64,000 bases of DNA from Thuidium tamariscinum (Eukaryota; Streptophyta; Bryopsida; Hypnales; Thuidiaceae): assembly GCA_947034885.2 (NCBI GenBank), contig OX344754.2:10299001-10363000 (forward strand), written 5' to 3'. Under the pieces are notes generated by a model. The model saw only the letters and a list, made by a program, of their open reading frames with translations, did no database searches and was not told the DNA's origin. Both the position numbers and the translations under genes were made by a program. Within the stretch, counting starts at the first letter, position 1. The number at the start of each line of letters is the position of its first letter. Shown one piece after another: positions 56,100 through 64,000 of this stretch.

Positions 56100-57745
56100 A
56101 CAAGCCGATGGCCGTGGATTGAACGACTCCAACCAAACCAACGTCGTAGAATCACAAGTACAGCACTAGGTCGGTCTTCGAAACAAACAGCTTTCTCTGG
56201 GACAGACTCCCAACTTCCACACAGTCAAGCACCACAACAAGACTAGCTGAGACCAAGTTTTGCAAACACCAGGTTGCCCGAACGACCGCGGAGCCAGAGC
56301 CGAGCGAAGCACTCTGGAAGCAGAGGACTGTAATAATCATTACGGTACGGTAATTGGTAAAGCCGTGGAGGGCTGGCAAGTCGGACAGACACGGTTGAGT
56401 CCTAGTTCCTCGAAGTCGGAGTCTCGGAGAACGTGCACTGGTGTACAGCGCCGAAATTTCTACAGTGCTTCGAATCTACTAATCGGGGAATTCGCCTTTT
56501 CTTTGCTGTTAAAAGACCCTGGTGGAGCCAGCTCCGTCCCATTTCCCCGGAGAACTGAAAACTTGGGAAATTGGAGTTCATCCTGGATTTGGGATCCTTG
56601 TATTCAGCTGAGGATGTCAGACAGACCAAAGTTAACTACTGTACTGTAGTACAGTACACGGGCAGTAACTTACTCCATGATACTGTAGTGAGGGGCAGGG
56701 AGAACTGACCCCCTCGCTCCGCCACTTGGGTAAAACACTGTAATTTTTTATTTTTCACACTGATTTTTTTTTGCAAATTTTGAATTCATATTTGCGATCA
56801 GAGACCGCAAATTAGCTAGGGGGTGAAGAAAGCAGGGGTGATCACGGCCCCAACTAGGGGGCTTTTTGTTTTGATTGCACCTCTGGTAAGGCCGAGCGAG
56901 GGGGCCAATCCACCCAGATCGTAGTGAGGGGCATTCAGTTTTGTACATTCATCCGCCTTGCTTGGAGAAGAATTCGGAGCCTTTGCAGCTTTCAGTTGCA
57001 GTTTGATCCTGATTCCGATTGACGAACTGAAGACCTGGTGCGGTCTAATCGCAGCCTTCAGCTGGTCTGAAAAAAGGACTTGCGTTGCTGTAACTTACTC
57101 CGTATTATTCTTGTTCCAGGCCCGCAGCCAAACGACCATGAGTTGGGACGTGAGAATTAGCATAAGGTGTGGATTTGCTTTGTGGAGCTTTTAGTTGGAG
57201 CAAACATTAGGATTGATCTCTGCGTTTCACAATTTCTTTTGTTGCAATAGAACAACTAATTTGAGTGTTCTTCATCTGCTTTTTGATCCTCACATCATTA
57301 TTGAATAGTCATAAAATATTCATTAGAGATGGTCAAAGCCAAAATATATAGATTTTCATTGTTGTTCTTAGGGAGGACTATTAGCATGTCTTTTAGGATT
57401 CTATTGTGGTTCTTTGAACTCCATAGACAATTGTATTGGTAATTCCAAAAGCATCCCTTCAAGTAGTGAAATAACGAACCTTTTTGTAGAGAGTATTCCT
57501 AGAAGTTACAAAATATTGACTACTCAACTCCAATTCCATCCCTTTCAGCCTTCTTCCAATAATTTTAACTACATTAGAATGTAAAATGAAGGCCCAATTA
57601 GTTCCCAGTAGTAGGGAGCCGGGAGCCCTTTTGTAAGAAGGTGGAGGATAGGTAAAGCTTTTGAGCTATAAAAGCATTCTTTAATGTAGAGTTACATTGT
57701 TCTTTTTCATTGCATCAAGAATGTACAAATAGTATACATTTCAAA
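56100..57745. repeat. Segmental duplication, unit 1
   Basis: Four blocks occur here in the same order as in 57747-59420: the GGTCTTTGAAACAAAC block, the GAACGTGCACTGG/AATCGGGGAATTC block, the GGTCTAATCGCAGCCTTCAG block, and the GGTCAAAGCCAAAATATATAG ... CCCTTCAAGTAGTGAAATAA block (57330-57475). No intact gene is evident. Confidence 0.75.
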
Positions 57746-57746
57746 C

Positions 57747-59420
57747 TAAACTAAACTAATGGGGAAGGGCTCACAAGAAGGACGTGGTTGTAACGACGGT
57801 CTTTGAAGCAAACAACCTCCTCTGGCCGGAACAAAACGGCAACTTCCACAGTCGATCAAGATCGTCTCAGCACCGCAACAAGATTGGCGAGACCAAAATA
57901 CGCACACAGCATGTCATCGAAACAAACGCAGAGCGAGTTCCGATCTGAGCGCTCCAGAGGCAAAGTTGTTAATGGTGAGGCGTGCAAGGAGGACGCAATC
58001 ATTTGTTGAAAAAAAACAAGAAAGAAAGTCTTCCTCGATAGTCGGAGAACGCGGATCACGTGGGCCAGCCATCATGCAGCGCCGATATTAGTATTGTACA
58101 GTACGCTTCAAATCTACAGTAACATACTAATCGGGGAATTCCCCGTTTCTTTGCTGTTCCAGCCGACTCAGTAAAAGACCCAGGTGGAGCCAGGTCCCAA
58201 TTCCCCGCGAGAAGAACTTGGGCAATTTGAGCTCAAGTTTCATTGGGATGAGGGCAGGACCCTTTCGTGTAGATGAGGATTGTCATGCAGCCGAAAATTA
58301 TTAATCACTCAGCAATGCAGTTGGGGCACATTTGTATGTTCACCCTTCACTTCTGTTGATGTGAAATCTGGAGCTTTGCAAACTGAGTTCTATCAACGGA
58401 GACTTGGTGTGGCCTAAGCTTAGCCTTGGTCCGAAGGAAGGTCTTTTGTTACTGTAAATGTTACTGATCCCAGCTCCCAACCAAAAGGATCATCAATTGA
58501 GACTTGAGAGTTCATACGAGGTATGCATAGCAGGTTCTTTTTTTTCATTTCTTGTGAAGTGCCAAAGTGGCCATATTTCATTTTATTGTGGAGCTCCAAA
58601 TCTCAACATTCATCCATATATTGGATAGAAAATATCATATTACCACATAATACATATCTATCATTCTATTTTCATCCATTATTTGGCAATTTCATCTTCT
58701 ATTTCAAAAAAAATTGAAGTTCATTGGCGATTTCATCCAAAACTTTACTGTTTTTTTCCTGTAGGCTTGGTGTCAGGCCAAAAAATTTGGTGCAATTTTG
58801 TACCAAATTGCCAAAAAAAACAACCCTGATGCATAGCCAATGTGAACCCTTTGACCATTGCAAATATTGAGATTGATCAATTTTACAATTTTTTAGATGA
58901 AATAAAACAACAATTTCATTTTTTAGATGAAATTGCACAATTGAGAGTTTTCATACACACTGTGGTCATAGGCTCATTTTTCAATAATAAAAAGATATTT
59001 ATTTGAGGTGGTCAAAGCAAAAATAGATAGCTTCTTATTGTTGTCCCTAAGGGAAACTATTTATGTCTTTTGGAATTTCATTGTGGTTCTTTGAATTGCC
59101 TACTATTTTTTGATGGTAATTCACAAGTGTCCCTTCAAATAGTGAAATAATAAAGGATCATTTTTCCATTAAATTATTCCTCAAAGTTATAAAGTAGTGA
59201 TTATTCGACTCCAATTTCACCCCTTTCAACTCCAATTCAACTCTTTGTACAATTATAACTACATTAGAATACACAATTGGTTTCCAATAGTAGGGAGCCA
59301 TGTAAAATAAGGTAGGGGATTAATAAAATATTCAAGCTCCAAAAGTGTCTTCAAATGTAGAATTACATTTTTCTTTCTTACTTGCATCAACAATGTATAA
59401 ATAGCTTACCTTTCAAGGAG
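57747..59420. repeat. Segmental duplication, unit 2
   Basis: This has the same block order as unit 1, with considerable divergence. The last block (GGTCAAAGCAAAAATAGATAG ... CCCTTCAAATAGTGAAATAA) lies at 59009-59150. No gene is supported. Confidence 0.75.
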
Positions 59421-60281
59421 GTAAAACACTATTTTTGGAAGCAAAAAGACAATGTGAATGAATAGACAAAGGACAAAAGAGACAACAAGGCTCATTCATA
59501 TGTGAAACTTTTTTAGTGACCATTGCATTTCAACTTCAACAATTCATACTAATTCCACAAAGCTCCACAAAAATGTGAAACAACTTGAATAAAATGCTAA
59601 TTTTCCGTTTTTCTTTCTAGGAAGATTAAGTGAATATAATTCAAGGACTTTTACCTCACCAAGTTAATTTTTACCTTTGAAATGGATGCTTTATGGACCA
59701 CATACCTTGTACACTAAGGTAGAAGCACTAGTAATCAACCGCATTAAAAAATCAACTTGTAGGGTGAGGTATTTTCTGACCTTAGGGTAAAAATGAAGCT
59801 TATCTAGAATGTTTTCTTTGTTTGTTTTTTGTCTTTTTCAAGGTTGGGACTAATAAGGTTATGACACATGTGCAAAAGAAGTGAGTAGAAAAGTAATTCT
59901 AAATTAGTTGGAAATGAAAGACTCTTAATATTAGAAATAGGTGCAATATACTTTTTGGCTCCAAAATTTACAATAATAATTTCAATTTTGGGGATAAAAA
60001 TTTTGAAAAATTCTCTATCCCCATCTTCCTACTTAAGAAAAATGTCCACCAGCTCTTATTCTTCACCACCTACTCCAAAATTGCATCATAAGGGATGTTT
60101 TTTAAACCTTTGATTCTGGGAGACTTGGTTCATCAAACCTTATAATGTTTGCATCCACACAATAAATTTCCTCAAAAGAAGTGAGTCTAGATTGATGAGG
60201 TTGTTGGCTACAAATTTGTATGGTGAGGAATGCAATAATCAATTCGAATTCAAGTTAAAGTAAGAGGTTGTAAAATGGAGC
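59421..60281. other. AT-rich spacer, no feature seen
   Basis: I see no gene or structured repeat here. Confidence 0.4.
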
Positions 60282-60397
60282 GGGCATTAAAATGGTACCC
60301 TATCTTAAATGTACAACATTTGTACATGTTGCTTTTTCATAGCCTTCGGTAGTGTAATGACCGTGTACATTTTAGCTAGGGCACCATTTTAGAGCCC
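60282..60397. mobile_element. Small MITE-like inverted repeat, 116 bp
   Basis: Left end GGGCATTAAAATGGTACCCT pairs with the reverse complement of the right end, GGGCTCTAAAATGGTGCCCT, and the match continues to AAATGTAC. I could not find a clear target duplication. Confidence 0.65.
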
Positions 60398-61599
60398 TAT
60401 GCCCTTTCAACTTCAAAATTTGATAACTAATTCAGAAAACTTCAAAATATATTAAACGACTTGGATTAGATGTGAATTCCACTTGTCTTTTTAGGAAAAT
60501 ATAATGAAATTTATTTTGAGATGTTTCGCCTCCCCAAAATTCAGTTTCAAGCCTTAGATGGTCCATTATAGGACCTTCTACCTTATGTTACTTTTTTAAG
60601 AATGATCTTGCTCTGCAGAGCTGTTTGGTTTGTGACTTTTAGGGGTTAGATGAATGGTTAACCCTTAAAAGATGGGCCTATGACCACTGGTTGGAAGCCC
60701 CCTTGCTGGTCGCTCAATTTGATACCGTTCAGGAACCAATCAAGTATGAAATTTTTTATTTTTATTTTTCAGAGATGGAAGTACATATCTTCTGCACTTC
60801 AAAGAAATTTCAGATTTTTTTGAGGAAAATTGATTTTTATGAGATTTTTTGAAGAAAAGATGAAGAAAAAATCATAGAAAATAGAAATTTATCTCAAAAA
60901 ATCTGAAAATTTCACGATGTGTGTAAATTGTAGAGACAAACATCATGGTGTAAACTCAACTTCCGTGTACACCTATTAATAGGTTGCAGTGGACATTAAA
61001 AATGCAGCCAAAATTCAAAGTGCAATAAAATATTCAATTTTACGAATTTTTCCAAAATTCCAATTGGAGTAGAAACTAGAAGAAAAGACCTTCATTTCAT
61101 TAGTTGGTCTCAAACTCAAAAGATGTCATTTTCAAGGAGAAATTTCAGATTCAGTCAATTTCTTAAAATACACTAAAATGGCAAATTTTGCCATCCGTTT
61201 TCTCTCATTACTTCTCAACTACATGAAAACAAATAGTAGTTAGACTAAAAACTCAATTGGAGACTCTTTACAACTGAACGTGGAAGGTCATTAAAAAAAC
61301 AGTGGATGAAAAAATTACTGTTTAGGTCCTCTGCTGCCCCCTCAAAGTCATCCGAAAGCCAAAAATTGGCGCCGGCGTCGCTTAAGGGTTAAGGTACATG
61401 CCTTCTTCATGCAATGGAATTCAGTTTCATTCGTGTCAAAAATAGAATTTAAAGAATTTAAGAAAATAAAGTTAGATGCTACTTGACCCACGAATCGACA
61501 GCGTATCCAATCTCCTGCAGATTTCCTGGGCTGGAACAGTCAAAACGTAACTCTGTGTGTGCTGGAGATTTTTGTTTTATTTTTTTCTAAGTTAAGTTA

Positions 61600-62000
61600 A
61601 GGTAGAACCACCCGTAACCGATCATTTAAGGTATTTTAGGCATGATCTAGTGTAGTGCAAAGTAAAAAAAATATTTTAAAAGGTGTAAAGATAAAAATTA
61701 TGGGGATTGCAAAAACTTTGGTAATTTTATCAGATGAATTGAAATTACTATGAATTTGGGAAGGCATAAAGTGTGCTTGACCAAATGCCAATCTATGGAG
61801 TCTTCTAATTTCAATCACGCAAAAGACTACATTTTTTATCCCTCTCTTCTACTTTTTTGCACATTACTTTGGAACATGTGCGATGAACTTTTAGTCCCAA
61901 CTTTAAAAATGAGAAAAAAAACTCATTCTAGCCTTGATTGGAAATATGTCCATCATTAGATTGGCTATGGAGGGCCGATTGGTTATAGGTGGTTCTACCT
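61600..62000. mobile_element. MITE with TA duplication in the loop of the foldback
   Basis: AGGTAGAACCACCCGTAACC on the left pairs with the reverse complement AGGTAGAACCACCTATAACC on the right. TA flanks both sides (61598-61599 and 62001-62002), as in Tc1/mariner-Stowaway MITEs. It is 401 bp. Confidence 0.8.
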
Positions 62001-62745
62001 TACTTGCCATGGATTTCAGTGCACTTGACATTTCTAGGGGTTCAGTTCCCGAGTTCATTGGCTCTATAACATTTGAATTATTTTTTTACAAAAAACACCC
62101 TGTGACATATTGGTAGCAGAGATTTAAGGCATGTAAGGGAGAAACACCCATTTCCGTCCATGTATCTTGCGGTGGACTGTAGAGTCACTCAAATATGTTC
62201 CTAGAGTGTAGTTAATCCCTAAGCGACGTGGGCACCATTTTGTGGTGTTCAGCTGACTTACCCGGGCCAGCAGAGGGCCTTCACAATAGTTTTTTTACCC
62301 ATTTTTTTCAATGATCTTTCATGTTGAGTTACGAAGAGTGTCCTACTAAATTTTTAGTCTAATTGGTGTTTTTTTCAGATAGATGAGAAGTAATTAAGGA
62401 AAATGAATGGCAAAATTTACCATTTTAGTGTGTTTTGAGAAATTGAGTAAATCTGAAATTTCTCCTTGAAAACAACATTTTTTGAATTTGAGGCCAACTA
62501 GTGAAATGGAGGTCCTCTATTCTAGTTTCTTCTCTAATTGAAATTTTGGAAAAAATCTTAAAATTGAATATTTTATTGCAGTTTGGACTTTGGCTGTATT
62601 TTAATGTCTATTGCATTCTAATTATAGATGTACACGGCAAGTTAGTTTACACCATGGTGATTCTCACTTTAATGTTCACACATGGTGAAATTTTCAGATT
62701 TTTGAAGATTATTTTCTATTTGATATGAAATTATCTTCAACATAA

Positions 62746-62937
62746 CATTCAGTAGCCCATGGAAGGACTGCCTTCCCCTTGGTGAAGTTCCCATCATCTA
62801 ATTTCATCTGACATTTCTTGGAGTTGCAACTTTAGTACTAAATGGTGTGGAATACCATTGGTGCTGGATGGAATGGTGTGGGATATTCCACACCATTTCA
62901 TCCGTTGGGAGGCAGTGTAACAGGCTACTACTGAATG
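62746..62937. mobile_element. MITE with TAA duplication in the right arm
   Basis: CATTCAGTAG and CTACTGAATG form the ends, ACTGCC/GGCAGT lies a little further in, and TAA flanks both sides (62743-62745 and 62938-62940). A 3-bp TAA duplication suggests PIF/Harbinger type. The left arm lacks this segment, which confirms an insertion. Confidence 0.65.
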
Positions 62938-63064
62938 TAATGAGTCAGTTTTTCTTCAAAAAAATTCAGAATGTACAAATTTCCTCAAAAAAATCTGAAA
63001 TTTCTGTGAAGTACAGAGGACATGCAGTTTCATCTCTGAAAAATAAAAATAAAAATGTTCATAC

Positions 63065-64000
63065 ACATCTGGTTATAAAATGGCAACAAACTAAGTGATA
63101 GAGAGAGCAGCTTGAAACCGGTGATTATATGTCCGGCATTTCAAGGTTAATGTATTTGCCACATGTGAGATTGTAATTTGATGATACAATTGAAGGACAT
63201 TTAGGAAAATCTGGTTGGTTGAGTGGTGATTTTCACACGGTTTATTTTTAGGTGCACCTATTGCACACTTTCAATGGTCTAGGGAGCCATTACTTCAAAA
63301 AAACATAGAAATTACATACAATGTCCGAAAATTCTATTTTTTTTTAATATTCATAATTTTTAACTCACTAATACTAGAAAAATATCAATTTTAGGAAAAT
63401 CTCCCTTTAGCTATGCTAAATTCCTTATTTGGACGTTTTTGGGTGCTTCCACCATATGGACGAGCTGGTTTCTATGGAAATCATGCTTTTTGAATCTGTG
63501 CTAATCATCTATTTAAAAAAATTTCAAAAGTATTCAATAGAGATCAAACTACTAATTGTGACCTGTCCTTTTTGGACAAAATTCTAAAAATGAATAATTG
63601 CAATTCTTGCTTCTACGCAAGATTTCTCTATCATCCATTGCACTCTTAGTGGCCGTAGTTTTACAAGGTTAACCAATGTTGAAGGAACAATATTTAGGGT
63701 GAAACATTACTTAGGATGAAAAATATTCTTTGGATGACTTTACCTAAATGTAGGATGAAAAAAACAAAATGTATCGTCATCCAATTCTTGATTGGAAGTT
63801 GTTGGAGTTCATTTTCAAAGAATAGTATTGCAAATTCCTTCATTATGGTATTACAAACTTTTTCTAAAAGAGAAGATGCTTAATCCAAAGATCCCCCTTA
63901 TATTATATTTTTGGCTATATTTGTTTGTTCACCCTTGATGTGGATTTTAGCCATAGAAAATGTATTTTTGAATTGAGTTTGACTAATGAAACAAAACATT
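63065..64000. other. AT-rich sequence, no feature seen
   Basis: No gene, RNA gene or clear repeat recognised up to the end of the window. Confidence 0.4.

Larger units (their letters stand above)
60744..63064. repeat. Long foldback structure, arms of about 650 and 850 bp
   Basis: Left arm 60744-61394 pairs with right arm 62207-63064. GTATGAA...TTTTTATTTTTCAGAGATG at the outer left matches the reverse complement of the outer right. TGCCATCCGTTTTCTCTCAT near 61190 matches the reverse complement of sequence near 62400. The inner ends meet at GGCGTCGCTTAAGGG and its partner near 62225. The right arm is longer because of a 192-bp insertion at 62746. The loop holds another MITE at 61600. There is no coding sequence. 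Confidence 0.85.

Noticed and set aside
54084-56649. Open frames on both strands in the 54-57 kb repeats
   Set aside because: They run through tandem repeat units, change frame between copies and show no domain.
1-64000. CRISPR arrays, rRNA, tRNA or bacterial contamination
   Set aside because: No spaced short repeats, no tRNA cloverleaf or rRNA sequence recognised, and introns and plant gene families occur throughout.

Overview
This window is nuclear DNA of a land plant. It has GT-AG introns, a plant NB-ARC/LRR resistance-type gene, an En/Spm (CACTA) transposon with both of its usual genes, a SUVR-type SET gene, many short inverted-repeat elements and AT-rich spacers. The LRR style (about 24-residue repeats of the SLKVLPQSIGGLKCLTKL type) and the RPW8-like start of the NLR suggest a moss or another non-seed plant. 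That placement is an inference. No tRNA, rRNA, CRISPR array or bacterial operon was seen. Almost every gene here is a transposon gene or a decaying gene.

Layout. Positions 1-1440 hold no recognisable gene. An LRR gene fragment on the minus strand (1448-1926 and 35146-35430) is split by a nest of transposons whose borders can be read directly. Level 1 is a CACTA element, 1927-35145, with CACTACAAG ends and the 3-bp duplication AAT. It carries a TNPA-like gene (minus, about 3763-5667) and a TNP2 gene (plus, from 7214). Level 2 is an unclassified element, 11070-32380, with TGT...ACA ends and the 5-bp duplication AGTCG. It sits in the last TNP2 exon, and removing it rejoins that exon in frame at 32386-32980. 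Level 3 is a 17.4-kb element, 14734-32124, inside level 2. It has a perfect 16-bp terminal inverted repeat (GGGTGTAAGTACGCTA) and the 4-bp duplication TGGT. Level 4 is a 355-bp MITE, 23378-23732, in the SET gene of level 3.

The level 3 element (called E2 here) is the most interesting object. On the plus strand it carries a large coiled-coil/RING-like gene (18664-22448) and a SUVR-like histone H3K9 methyltransferase gene (22745-24418). On the minus strand, convergent with these, is a gene for a DDE-type transposase-like protein (27370-30737, perhaps with an exon to about 31256). Its spacers are very rich in GTAC. Five smaller elements to the right (four copies of family M1 and one of M2) share its GGGTG...CACCC ends and 4-bp target duplications. 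Together they look like one transposon group that does not fit the common plant superfamilies.

To the right of the nest are an unrecognised three-exon gene (35866-37574), a second decayed transposon-like gene (41277-46287, minus) with M1 and M2 elements between its parts, and an NB-ARC/LRR gene (47528-50713, minus) that keeps one frame for 3.2 kb but has three stop codons. The last 10 kb holds tandem and segmental duplications without a clear gene, and a 2.3-kb foldback structure that has itself been hit by MITEs. Most nonsense codons in the window can be explained by C-to-T change at CGA or CAG, as expected of methylated, silenced DNA.
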